Under the pieces are notes generated by a model. The model did no database searches. It was not told the origin of the DNA and was given only the letters and a program-made list of their open reading frames with translations. From NCBI GenBank assembly GCA_963830205.1, contig CAWHLP010000015.1, positions 1-64,000 of the forward strand: a DNA stretch of 64,000 nt. The letters are read 5' to 3'. A program made the position numbers and the translations under genes. Positions 48,599 to 56,953 of the stretch are shown piece after piece. This stretch comes from CAVSRC01 sp963830205. Lineage in GTDB: Bacteria; Pseudomonadota; Alphaproteobacteria; Rhizobiales; Kaistiaceae. Position 1 is the first letter of the stretch; each line of letters starts with the position of its first letter.

Positions 48599-49359
48599 AG
48601 GCCGACGGCGCCGACGATGACCGCGAAGGCGGTGGCGAGCGCCCGGCGCTGGCCGGCAAGGTGGCGCGCCGTCCTCGTCCCGGCGAAGCCACCCACGGCG
48701 CCGCCGGCCAGAAGCAGAAGCACGATCCACCAGTCGACCAGGCCGGAGAGGGCGTAGTTGGCCGCCGTGGTGGCGCCGAAGGTGGTCACCGAGACCAGCG
48801 ACGAGGCGATGGCGTTGATCAGCGGCATGCCGGTCGCCATGACCAGGCCGGGGACGATGAGGAAGCCGCCGCCGATGCCGAAGAAGCCGGAGAGGAAGCC
48901 GGTGGCGAGCGCCGCCGCGGCGAGACGCGGAACCAGGTGCCTGGCCGAACCGCGGTTGAGCGCCACCTCCGGGTGGCCGGCGCTCGGCGGCCGGCTGACC
49001 ATCGAGACCGCGATCACGACCATGACGACGCCGAACAAAGCGAGCAGGTGGGCGCCGTCGATCGCCTTGCCCACGGTCGAGCCGATGGCGGCGCCGGCAA
49101 TGCCGAACACGGCATAGGTGACGGCGCAGCCGACCTTGACGTGGCCGGTGCGCCAGTGGCTGTAGAGGTTGACCGCGGCGTTGGCGGCCACGGCCAGCGC
49201 ACTGGTGCCGATCGCCACGTGCGGGCTCTTCACCCCGACCACGTAGACCAGCAGCGGCACGGCGAGCACCGAGCCGCCGCCGCCGATCAGGCCGAGCGAA
49301 AAGCCGACGAGGCCTCCGGAGAGGATCGTCAGGATGTCCTGCAGAAAAGTCATGGGCAA
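48559..49359 (-). CDS. Sulfite exporter TauE/SafE family permease
   Basis: A 266-residue (or 264 from ATG 49353) membrane protein with two TauE repeats: GGLVGFSLGLIGGGGSVLAVPLLVYVVGVKSPHVAIGTSA and GFLSGFFGIGGGFLIVPGLVMATGMPLINAIASSLV. It is the third gene of the BigR-rhodanese-TauE transcript and would export sulfite or thiosulfate made by the divergent persulfide dioxygenase. Confidence 0.88.
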   Translation of the reverse strand: MPMTFLQDILTILSGGLVGFSLGLIGGGGSVLAVPLLVYVVGVKSPHVAIGTSALAVAANAAVNLYSHWRTGHVKVGCAVTYAVFGIAGAAIGSTVGKAIDGAHLLALFGVVMVVIAVSMVSRPPSAGHPEVALNRGSARHLVPRLAAAALATGFLSGFFGIGGGFLIVPGLVMATGMPLINAIASSLVSVTTFGATTAANYALSGLVDWWIVLLLLAGGAVGGFAGTRTARHLAGQRRALATAFAVIVGAVGLYVIWRGIGAILG

Positions 49360-49425
49360 ACGGGCGCGCCGTGCGACCCTCTGGGTCCGGCGCGCCGCCT
49401 TATCTGGTGAGCGGGGGAGGCGGGA

Positions 49426-49740
49426 TCAGCCGCGGATGGTCTGGAAGCCGGCACGCTTCCAGCCGAAGATGCCGCCGACCAGGTTGTAGGCGTTGCCGTT
49501 GGTCAGCGAAGCCAGCGCCCGGCCGTTGCTCTTGGTGCGGTTGCCGGAGGCGCAGTGGAAGACGATGGCGCGGTCCTGGGGCAGGTTGGCAGGCATTCCG
49601 CGAGCCAGTTGCGACAGCGGCAGCTCGATCGAGCCGGGGATCCGCTCGGCCGCGATCTCGTAGGGCTCGCGGACGTCGACAAGGACGGCGTTGTTCTCGA
49701 TCAGGGTGTGCGCCTCGACGGCGTTGATGTCCTTCAGCAT
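49426..49740 (-). CDS. Single-domain rhodanese (sulfurtransferase)
   Basis: A 104-residue rhodanese: LVDVREPYEIAAERIPGSIELPL and the active-site loop FHCASGNRTKSNG with the persulfide-carrying Cys. Its start overlaps the end of the BigR-type repressor gene by 7 nt. It probably processes persulfide or thiosulfate with the dioxygenase encoded divergently. Confidence 0.9.
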   Translation of the reverse strand: MLKDINAVEAHTLIENNAVLVDVREPYEIAAERIPGSIELPLSQLARGMPANLPQDRAIVFHCASGNRTKSNGRALASLTNGNAYNLVGGIFGWKRAGFQTIRG

Positions 49741-50084
49741 TTGGGTTTCCTTTGACCGGGGGAGGCCGGCTGGTTGCAGAAAACGGTCTTGAGCATCGAC
49801 AGGAACAGCTCGACGCTGTCATCGGCGATCTTGTAATGCAGCGTCTGGCCATCGCGCCGGAAGGCAATGAGGCCGTCCTCGCGCATCAGCGCCAGATGCT
49901 GGGATGCCGCCGACTGGCTGAGGCCCACGCTGTCCGCCAGCGCCCCGACGCTCATCTCGCCGGCGTCGGCGAGATGGCACAGTAGCAGCAGGCGGCGCTC
50001 GTTGGAGAGCAGCTTCATCATGTGGGAGGCTTCCTGCGCCTTGCCGGCGAGGTCACCAAAATCGGCAGTCAGCGGTTCCTGCAT
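49734..50084 (-). CDS. bigR: ArsR-family persulfide/sulfide sensor (BigR/SqrR-like)
   Basis: A 116-residue winged-helix repressor: LLSNERRLLLLCHLADAGEMSVGALADSVGLSQSAASQHLALMREDGLI. Two cysteines, C36 (LLLLCHL) and C103 (VFCNQ), sit 67 residues apart, matching the thiol pair that forms a disulfide or polysulfide bridge in BigR/SqrR. It lies divergent from the persulfide dioxygenase with a symmetric operator between them, as in the known bigR operon. Confidence 0.88.
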   Translation of the reverse strand: MQEPLTADFGDLAGKAQEASHMMKLLSNERRLLLLCHLADAGEMSVGALADSVGLSQSAASQHLALMREDGLIAFRRDGQTLHYKIADDSVELFLSMLKTVFCNQPASPGQRKPKC

Positions 50085-50098
50085 CGGTGTCCCTATCC

Positions 50099-50134
50099 AT
50101 TAGCGTTGACTAATTTAGTAGGCGCTAATATATG
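50099..50134. promoter_or_regulatory. BigR-type operator with overlapping promoter
   Basis: A nested dyad is centred on 50114: ATTAGCG (50099-50105) with CGCTAAT (50123-50129), and inside it ACTAA-T-TTAGT (50109-50119). A plus-strand promoter TTGACT (50106-50111) - 17 bp - TATATG (50129-50134) is embedded, so repressor binding would block the dioxygenase promoter directly. Confidence 0.82.
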
Positions 50135-50160
50135 TGTCAAGACTTAGAACACTTCGAGAC

Positions 50161-51046
50161 ATGGAGACCCCCATGAATGCCAAGGCGAAGCCTGAGGTTC
50201 GCGCCTTCTTCGACCCGGCGACCAACACGGTGAGCTACCTCATCGTCGACCCGGAGACCAAGCACGGCGCCATCGTCGACCCGGTGCTCGACTACGACCA
50301 GCGCACCGGCAAGGCCGACACCCATTCCGCCGACACCATCCTCAAGGCGGCGGGGGAGGCGGGCGTGACCATCGACTGGGTGCTGGAGACGCATGCCCAT
50401 GCCGACCACCTGTCCGGTGCTCCCTACGTCAAGCTCAAGACCGGCGCCAAGGTCGGCATCGGCGAGCACATCCGCGAGGTGCAGAAGATCTTCCGGCCGG
50501 TGTTCAACGCCACCGACGTGTCGGGCGACGGCAGCGAGTTCGATCACCTGTTCGCCGAGGGCGAGCACTTCGCCATCGGCAACCTCGACGCCACCATCCT
50601 GCACACGCCCGGCCATACGCCCGCCTGCATCTCCTATGTGGTCGGCGACACGGTGTTCGTCGGCGATACGCTGTTCATGCCCGACTACGGCACCGCCCGG
50701 GCCGATTTCCCCGGTGGCGACGCGCGCACCCTCTACCGCTCGATCCAGAAGCTCCTGGCGCTCCCCGACGAGACGCGCATCCTGGTCTGCCACGACTATC
50801 TGCCCGATGGCGGCCGCAAGGACTACGCCTGGGAGACGACCATCGGTGAGGAGCGCAAGAACGTTCAGCTCGATGGCGTCAGCGAGGACCAGTTCGTGGC
50901 GTGGCGCGAGGGCCGCGACGCCAAGCTGGCGGCGCCGCTCCTGCTCCTGCCGTCGATCCAGACCAACATCCGCGCCGGCAAGCTGCCGCCGGCCGGAGGC
51001 CAACGGCGTCTCCTACATCAAGATCCCGGTGAAGCTGGCCAGTTGA
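50161..51046 (+). CDS. blh: Persulfide dioxygenase-type metallo-beta-lactamase (Blh/ETHE1-like), +1 break
   Basis: About 294 residues after correction. The metal motif THAHADHLSG, then HTPGHTPACISYVVGDTVFVGDTLFMPDYGTARADFPGGDARTLYRS and CHDYLPDGG, are hallmarks of persulfide dioxygenases that oxidise GSSH to sulfite. The last residues shift frame at about 50995 (GCCGGAGGCC, expected GCCGAGGCC). The corrected tail ANGVSYIKIPVKLAS ends at TGA 51046. ATG 50161 or 50173. It is under the BigR-type operator. Confidence 0.9.
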
Positions 51047-51267
51047 TCCGGCCTGAGGGGCGTGTCCCGGGCGCGGCGCAGCACATCGTGGTGCGCCGCT
51101 GACCGGGACCTACGAGCCGCTTGGGCACCGGATCTGCGGTGCAGCGTCCCACGCCGCACCGCGTCCGGGGAACGAATGGGCCCCCCTTCGGGGTGACTTG
51201 CCCCGACCAAAGATGGTATGAGGCCCGACCCGCCGCCTGCTGCGGTGCAACAACGGCATCTGGATCA

Positions 51268-53181
51268 TTGAGCACTGCCTCGCCCGGCACGGCGCCGCTC
51301 GACAGCACCGAACCGTCACTGCAAAGCGCCGGCTTCTGGGCCCTCACCGTCGGCTCCATCGGCATCGTCTACGGCGACATCGGCACCAGCCCGCTCTACG
51401 CCTTTCGTGAGGCGATGCTGGCCGCCACCGAGGACGGCAGGCCGGTCACCGAGGCCAGCGTGCTCGGCGTCCTGTCGCTCATCTTCTGGTCGCTGATCGT
51501 CGTCGTCACGCTGAAATACGTGCTCATCCTCACCCGCGCCGACAACCGCGGCGAGGGCGGCACCTTCGCGCTGATGGCGTTGGCGCAGGAATCGTTCAAG
51601 CGGGCGGCGCCGTTCATCGTCGTCCTCGGGGTGACGGCGGCGGCGCTGTTCTACGGCAACGCCATCATTACGCCGGCGCTGTCGGTGCTCTCCGCCGTCG
51701 AGGGCCTGGAAGTGGTCGAGCCGGTGCTGCAATCCTCGGTGCTGCCGCTCACCTTCGTCATCCTCATCGCCCTGTTCCTCGTCCAGTCGCGCGGCACCCA
51801 TCGCGTCGCCGCCCTGTTCGGGCCGGTGAGCACGGTCTGGTTCGTCCTGCTGGCGATCGCCGGCATCGTGCCCATCGTCCGCGATCCGGTCGTGCTCTTC
51901 GCGCTCAACCCGATCTACGCCGCGGAATTCCTGTTTGCCCACGGCATCATCAGCCTGGTGACGCTGGGCGCCGTCTTCCTCGCCGTCACCGGCGCCGAGG
52001 CGCTCTATGCCGACCTTGGCCATTTCGGGCGGAAGCCCATCCAGGTCGCTTGGCTCGGCCTGGTGCTGCCGGCCCTGGTCATCAACTATTTCGGCCAGGG
52101 CGCCCTCGTGCTGGCGCGGCCGGCGGCGATGAGCAACCCGTTCTTCGTCCTCTTTCCCGATTGGGCAAGGCTGCCGATGGTGGTGCTCGCCACCGCCGCC
52201 ACGGTGATCGCCAGCCAGGCGGTGATCACCGGCACTTATTCGATGAGCCACCAGGCGGTGCAGCTCGGCCTGTTGCCGCGCCTGGAGATCCGCCATACCT
52301 CCGAGGCCCATCCCGGCCAGATCTATGTGCCGCGGGTCAATGCCTTCCTGCTCGTCGGCGTCCTCCTGCTGGTCGGCCTGTTCCGCTCATCGGGGGCCCT
52401 TGCCGGCGCCTACGGCATCGCGGTCACCGGCACGATGGTGGTGACGGCGCTGCTTGCCTTCATCGTCATCTGGCGGGCGTGGCACTGGCACCCGCTGGCC
52501 GCTGCGGCCCTGGTCCTGCCGTTCTTCGTCGTCGACGTCACCTTCATGGTCGCCAACCTGCTCAAGATCGCCTCGGGCGGATGGGTGCCGGTGCTGCTCG
52601 CCGCCTTCCTGATGCTGGTCATGCTCACCTGGCGGCGCGGCAACCGCATGCTGTTCGACAAGACCCGCCGCACCGAGGTCCCGCTCAAGGCGCTGGTCGA
52701 CAGGCTGGAATCCAACCCGCCGCCGCGCATCGCCGGCACCGCCGTCTTCCTCACCAGCGACCCGGACGCGACGCCGACCGCGCTGCTCCACAGCCTCAAG
52801 CACTTCAAGGTGCTGCATGAGACCAACGCCATCGTCACCTTGGTCGTGGACGACCGGCCGCGGGTGCCCACCAAGGAGCGCACGACCGTCGAGCACCTTT
52901 CGGCGTCCTTCCTGCGCATCACCGTGCGCTACGGCTTCACCGAGAGCCCGAACCTGCCGCGCACACTCTCGCGCATCAAGGACGAGGGCTTCACCTACGA
53001 CGTGATGAAGACCACGTTCTTCCTGTCGCGGCGCTCGCTCAAGGCCTCGAAGAAGTCCGGCATGCCACTCTGGCAGGACAGGATCTTCATCCCGCTGGCG
53101 CGCAATGCCGACGATGCCTCCAGCTATTTCGGCCTGCCCACCGACCGCGTCGTCGAGATCGGCACCCAGGTGACCATCTGA
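51268..53181 (+). CDS. kup: Low-affinity potassium transporter Kup
   Basis: A 637-residue KUP/HAK transporter: FWALTVGSIGIVYGDIGTSPLYAFREAM, DNRGEGGTFALMAL, FYGNAIITPALSVLSAVEGLEV and a C-terminal cytosolic domain. No ATG or GTG fits, and TTG 51268 (MSTASPGTAP) is the best start, without a strong ribosome-binding site. A 17-codon frame (51218-51271) ends in a TGA overlapping that TTG, which could couple translation. It is transcribed away from the blh gene after 221 bp. Confidence 0.88.
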   Translation: MSTASPGTAPLDSTEPSLQSAGFWALTVGSIGIVYGDIGTSPLYAFREAMLAATEDGRPVTEASVLGVLSLIFWSLIVVVTLKYVLILTRADNRGEGGTFALMALAQESFKRAAPFIVVLGVTAAALFYGNAIITPALSVLSAVEGLEVVEPVLQSSVLPLTFVILIALFLVQSRGTHRVAALFGPVSTVWFVLLAIAGIVPIVRDPVVLFALNPIYAAEFLFAHGIISLVTLGAVFLAVTGAEALYADLGHFGRKPIQVAWLGLVLPALVINYFGQGALVLARPAAMSNPFFVLFPDWARLPMVVLATAATVIASQAVITGTYSMSHQAVQLGLLPRLEIRHTSEAHPGQIYVPRVNAFLLVGVLLLVGLFRSSGALAGAYGIAVTGTMVVTALLAFIVIWRAWHWHPLAAAALVLPFFVVDVTFMVANLLKIASGGWVPVLLAAFLMLVMLTWRRGNRMLFDKTRRTEVPLKALVDRLESNPPPRIAGTAVFLTSDPDATPTALLHSLKHFKVLHETNAIVTLVVDDRPRVPTKERTTVEHLSASFLRITVRYGFTESPNLPRTLSRIKDEGFTYDVMKTTFFLSRRSLKASKKSGMPLWQDRIFIPLARNADDASSYFGLPTDRVVEIGTQVTI

Positions 53182-53206
53182 GGGCGGCGACTAGCCTCTC
53201 TTTCAT

Positions 53207-53269
53207 CCGCCCTCATCCTGAGGTGCGACCCCGGACGTGGTCCGGGGGAGCCTCGAAGGACGAGGGCGG
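53207..53269. repeat. Palindromic extragenic repeat, left copy
   Basis: CCGCCCTCATCCT (53207-53219) pairs with AGGACGAGGGCGG (53257-53269) with one mismatch. Inside is a second perfect hairpin, CCCCGGAC-GTG-GTCCGGGG. The CCTCATCCTGAGG...CCTCGAAGGACGAGG composition is typical of a repeat family common in rhizobial intergenic regions. An inverted copy lies at 53593-53642. Confidence 0.88.
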
Positions 53270-53285
53270 CCCTGAGCGGTGGATC

Positions 53286-53636
53286 ATGTCAGCTTTTGCC
53301 TACATGCTGCGCTGTGCCGACGGCTCCTACTATGTCGGCTCGGCGCGCGGGATCTCGAAGCGCGTGGCCGAGCATCAGGCGGGCACGTATCCTGGGTACA
53401 CCTCGAGCCGCAGACCGGTGGAATTGGTCTGGTCGGAGCACTTTGACCGCGTCATCGATGCCATCGCTGCCGAACGGCGCATCAAGGGCTGGTCACGCGC
53501 CAAGAAGGAGGCGTTGATCCGAGGTGATTGGACAAATCGCCCACCTTGCTCGACGGCGGGGCGGGAGGCCGAAGATCGTCTGAAGACCACCGCCGCCCTC
53601 GTCCTTCGAGGGCGGTTCGCCGCCACCTCAGGATGA
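53286..53636 (+). CDS. GIY-YIG nuclease-domain protein, bracketed by palindromic repeats
   Basis: A 116-residue protein. The GIY-YIG core is AYMLRCADGSYYVGSARGISKRVAEHQAG, with catalytic-type Arg and a later Glu in AIAAERRIKGWSRAKKEALIRGDW. This UPF0213-like group is small and stand-alone. The last 15 or so codons and the stop lie inside the right-hand palindromic repeat, so part of the C-terminus is translated repeat DNA. It sits between kup and trkH and is cotranscribed with neither by obvious coupling. Confidence 0.85.
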   Translation: MSAFAYMLRCADGSYYVGSARGISKRVAEHQAGTYPGYTSSRRPVELVWSEHFDRVIDAIAAERRIKGWSRAKKEALIRGDWTNRPPCSTAGREAEDRLKTTAALVLRGRFAATSG

Positions 53637-53642
53637 GGGCGG
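53593..53642. repeat. Palindromic extragenic repeat, right (inverted) copy
   Basis: The reverse complement matches the left copy at both ends: CCGCCCTCATCCTGAGGTG... and CCTCGAAGGACGAGGGCGG, but with a different inner hairpin (GGCGG-TTCG-CCGCC). It overlaps the 3' end of the GIY-YIG gene. Confidence 0.87.
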
Positions 53643-53665
53643 GGAACGCCTCGCCGCCCCGCGCC

Positions 53666-55114
53666 TCACAGATAGAAGCTCGGCAGGAAGAGGATGAGCA
53701 CGCCCTGGATTTCCAGGCGGCCGAGGATCATCGCGGCGGAGAGCAGGATCTTGGAGGTGTCCGGCAGGCTGGCGAAGTTTCCCGCCGGACCGACGATCGG
53801 CCCGATGCCAGGGCCGACATTGGCCATGCACTCGGCGACCGACGACAGGGCCGTCTCCATGTCCAGCCCGGTCAGGGCGACCGCCAGCGACAGCACGACG
53901 AAGGTCGCGAGATAGAGGAAGGCGAAGGTGCCGACCGAGCCGACTTCGTCGTCGGTCATCACCTTGCGTCCGTAGAGGATCGGCGAGGTGCGATGCGGGT
54001 GGAGCAGGTGCGCCACGTGCTGCCTGGCCACGCGGGTGAGCACCATCAGGCGGAGGGTCTTGAGGCCGCCTGCCGTCGAGCCGGTACAGCCGCCGGGGAA
54101 GTTGAACAGGAAGAACCACACCGCAACGAACGGCCCCCATTTCAGGTAGTCGGTCGAGGCGAAGCCGGTGGTGGTGATGACCGAGGTGATGTTGAAGGCC
54201 GCCTCGGTGAGGGCGGAGAAGAAGCCGTATTGTCCGGTGATCCACAGATAGAGCGTGACGATCAGCACGAAGCCGGCGAGCATCGCCAGGAACACCGGGA
54301 TCTGCGGGTCGATGCGGTCGCGCCAGCGGCCGGGCCTCACCATCCTCAGATAGGCGATCATCGGCAGGGCGCCGGAGATCATGAAGACGACGCCCGCCCA
54401 TTCCAGCGCCGGGCTGTGGAAAAAGCCGAACGAGGCGTCGTGGGTGGAATAGCCGGCGGTGGGCAGTGTCGTCAGCGCATGGTTGAGCGCGTCGAAGGGC
54501 GACATGCCGAGCGCCCAGTAGGTCAGCATGCAGGCGATGGTCAGCAGGAGGTAGACCCGCCCGACCAGGCCGGCGACGTGGCCGGCCTTGGGCATCACGT
54601 CCTCCGAGCGGTCCGAAGATTCCATGCGGAAGAGCTGCATGCCGCCGATCCTGAGGAACGGCAGGATGATGATGGCGAGCCCGATGATGCCGAGCCCGCC
54701 CAGCCACTGCACCGTCGAGCGCCACAGCAGGATCGAGGCCGGCATGGTGTCGAGACCGCTCATCACCGTCGAGCCGGTGGTGGTGAAGCCCGAAACCATC
54801 TCGAAATAGGCGTCAACGAAGGACAGCCCGACCGGGTGCCACATCAGCGGCAGCGCCGCGAAGGCGGGCACCACGAACCACGAGACCGAGGTGAGCAGGG
54901 CGGCGTCGCGGAAGCGCAGCTCGTAGCGGCGGCCCTTGGTGGTCAGGATGGAAGCGCCGGCGACCATCGCCGTGATTGCGGCGGAGAAGGCGAAGACCGG
55001 CGCCCCGGCGTCGTGGTCGGCCGCTCCCACCAGCGCCATCAGCGCCTCGCCGACGGCGATGACCAGCAGGATCCACCCGAGCGCCAGGACGGCAGGCCAG
55101 ATCTTGGGCAGCAT
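53666..55114 (-). CDS. trkH: TrkH/KtrB-type potassium uptake membrane subunit
   Basis: A 482-residue channel-like protein with four pore repeats: GFTTTGSTV, TLPTAGYST, ITTTGFAST and MANVGPGIGPIVGPAGNFA regions, plus the conserved FFLFNFPGGCTGSTAGGLKTLR. It needs TrkA-type RCK subunits not found in this window. The start ATG 55114 (MLPKIWPAVLALGW) is typical. It is convergent with the GIY-YIG gene. Confidence 0.92.
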   Translation of the reverse strand: MLPKIWPAVLALGWILLVIAVGEALMALVGAADHDAGAPVFAFSAAITAMVAGASILTTKGRRYELRFRDAALLTSVSWFVVPAFAALPLMWHPVGLSFVDAYFEMVSGFTTTGSTVMSGLDTMPASILLWRSTVQWLGGLGIIGLAIIILPFLRIGGMQLFRMESSDRSEDVMPKAGHVAGLVGRVYLLLTIACMLTYWALGMSPFDALNHALTTLPTAGYSTHDASFGFFHSPALEWAGVVFMISGALPMIAYLRMVRPGRWRDRIDPQIPVFLAMLAGFVLIVTLYLWITGQYGFFSALTEAAFNITSVITTTGFASTDYLKWGPFVAVWFFLFNFPGGCTGSTAGGLKTLRLMVLTRVARQHVAHLLHPHRTSPILYGRKVMTDDEVGSVGTFAFLYLATFVVLSLAVALTGLDMETALSSVAECMANVGPGIGPIVGPAGNFASLPDTSKILLSAAMILGRLEIQGVLILFLPSFYL

Positions 55115-55279
55115 CGGTTCCCCTGCCGGTGCGTCGGTCGCAACGAGCGGCGGCTTCTAGTCCGAGGCCGGCGGGCCGACTATGGACAGTTTGTCGCACC
55201 CCCGGGAAACCCGGCCCAGCCTGTGGAAAGCCGCCGTTGGCGTTTGACCGCAGGCCCCGGGCCGGCAAAGTCTTGGCCC

Positions 55280-55711
55280 ATGACCCTCAATCTCATCAAG
55301 CTCTGCGTCGGCTGCGATTCCATCGACGACCTCACCGGGTGGATCGCCCTGCGCATGGCCGAAAAGCGCAAGGCCGGCGAGCCGCTGGAGCACCATCACG
55401 TCACCCGCATGGTGCCCAAGCGGATTGCCGAGCTCGTCGACGGCGGCTCGCTCTACTGGGTCATCAAGGGCAACGTGCAGGTGCGCCAGCGCCTCATCGA
55501 CATCCGCCCCTTCGTCGACCGCGAGGGCATCGGCCGCTGCGCCCTGGTGCTGGAGCCCAAGGTGGTGCCGACCGAATGGCAGCCCAAGCGGCCCTTCCAG
55601 GGCTGGCGCTATCTGCCCGCCAAGGACGCCCCGCCGGACCTCAGAGGCGGCCGTGCCAGCGGCCTGCCGCCGGCGTTTTTCGCCGAACTGGCGGCGCTCG
55701 GCCTGCGCTGA
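55280..55711 (+). CDS. DUF1489 family protein
   Basis: A 143-residue cytosolic protein matching the alphaproteobacterial DUF1489 family: MTLNLIKLCVGCDSIDDLTGWIALRM, HHVTRMVPKRIAELVDGGSLYWVIKGNVQVRQRLIDI and the WQPKRPFQGWRYLPAKDAPPDL block. Function unknown; it is broadly conserved as a single copy in Rhizobiales. It is divergent from trkH. Confidence 0.85.
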   Translation: MTLNLIKLCVGCDSIDDLTGWIALRMAEKRKAGEPLEHHHVTRMVPKRIAELVDGGSLYWVIKGNVQVRQRLIDIRPFVDREGIGRCALVLEPKVVPTEWQPKRPFQGWRYLPAKDAPPDLRGGRASGLPPAFFAELAALGLR

Positions 55712-55861
55712 GGGGCCGTCGCAGCGCCTGCCGGTCGGCCGACCCGGCGGGATTCCGCCATTCTTGCGCGGCGTTGACGAAATTTTGGCTCTTTTTGTGC
55801 AAGTGTCAGGCTCCGACCGCCTGAGCAGGGCGGTCCGATTCTGCAATTGGTGCGTGCGACC

Positions 55862-56944
55862 ATGGCCTCAGCCCTGCCGGCGACGAACTCGGCCCATGTC
55901 ATCGTTCTCGGCAACGAGAAGGGTGGCTCGGGCAAGTCGACGCTGGCCATGCACATCATCGTCGCGCTCATCAAGAGCGGCCACCGGGTCGCCTCCATCG
56001 ACACCGACAGCCGCCAGCTTTCGCTCACCCGCTATCTCGACAACCGCGCCCGCTGGGCCCGCATGAGCGGCATGGCGCTGGAGCTCCCCAGCCACTTCTC
56101 GGTCAAGCTGGGCGAGGGCGAGCACATCCGCGACATCGAGGCGAACGAGTTCGCCGATTTCATCGAGATCGTCGAGCGGCTGGGCGAGACGGTGGATTTC
56201 GTCGTCATCGACACCCCGGCCAACGATTCCTACCGCATGCGGCTGAGCCACGCGCTCGCCGACACGCTGATCACGCCGGTCAACGACAGCTTTGTCGATC
56301 TCGATGTGCTCGGTCGCCTCGAGGGGCCGCCCTATACCGTCGCCGCGCTCAGCCAATATGCCCGTCTGGTCGAGGAGGTGCGCAGCAAGCGGCTCGAAAC
56401 CATGCCGCGCGGCACCGACTGGATCGTCGTGCGCAATCGCCTGGCGACGCTGTCGAGCCGCAACCAGCGCGCCGTCATCGAGGGTCTCGGCCTGCTTGCC
56501 GAGCGCCTCGGCTTCCGCATCGCCAACGGCATTTCCGAGCGCGTCGTCTTCCGCGAGTTCTTTCCCATGGGGCTGACCGCCTTCGACCCGTTCGAGCGCG
56601 CCGTGCTGGGTACGCGGCCGACCATGTCCCATGTCGCCGCCCGTGCCGAGATTCGCGAGCTGGTCGATTGCCTGAACCTGCCGGTGCGCGCCCCGGCCAT
56701 GGTTTCGCCGGCCGAGATCGGCGATCCCCTCATGCCGCCGCCGATGAGTGCCAGCGCCGAGCAGGCCGTCGTTCTAGCAAACGCCCGTGACATCAATGCG
56801 GCATGGCACGGCCTGAACCTCGCCCTTGAGGGAGCGGTTCGAGCTTGGCGCGCGGCTTCGCAGGAAGACGGCTCGTGCGCCGTCGCTGCGTTATATTGCA
56901 TCCCCCCAAAGGTGGGATTCCCTGATGCTTCCAGAATTGGGTAA
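55862..56944 (+). CDS. MipZ-type division-site ATPase, paralog 1
   Basis: A 360-residue ParA/MinD-superfamily ATPase. The deviant Walker A VLGNEKGGSGKSTLAMHIIVAL (residues about 15-36), Walker A' region ASIDTDSRQLSLTRYLDN and Walker B VVIDTPANDSYRMRLSH are present, as is TPVNDSFVDLDVLGRL. MipZ forms gradients from polar ParB and inhibits FtsZ. This copy has a C-terminal extension of about 80 residues and weaker matches than its neighbour at 56954. ATG 55862 gives the shorter N-terminus. Confidence 0.82.
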   Translation: MASALPATNSAHVIVLGNEKGGSGKSTLAMHIIVALIKSGHRVASIDTDSRQLSLTRYLDNRARWARMSGMALELPSHFSVKLGEGEHIRDIEANEFADFIEIVERLGETVDFVVIDTPANDSYRMRLSHALADTLITPVNDSFVDLDVLGRLEGPPYTVAALSQYARLVEEVRSKRLETMPRGTDWIVVRNRLATLSSRNQRAVIEGLGLLAERLGFRIANGISERVVFREFFPMGLTAFDPFERAVLGTRPTMSHVAARAEIRELVDCLNLPVRAPAMVSPAEIGDPLMPPPMSASAEQAVVLANARDINAAWHGLNLALEGAVRAWRAASQEDGSCAVAALYCIPPKVGFPDASRIG

Positions 56945-56953
56945 GCATTGGCG

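Noticed and set aside
53207..53642. CRISPR array
   Set aside because: Only two copies, in inverted orientation, each internally palindromic, with a gene between. No regular spacers occur anywhere in the window.
53528..55711. A 727-residue plus-strand frame across trkH
   Set aside because: Its C-terminal part is the genuine DUF1489 protein starting at ATG 55280. The rest is antisense to trkH.
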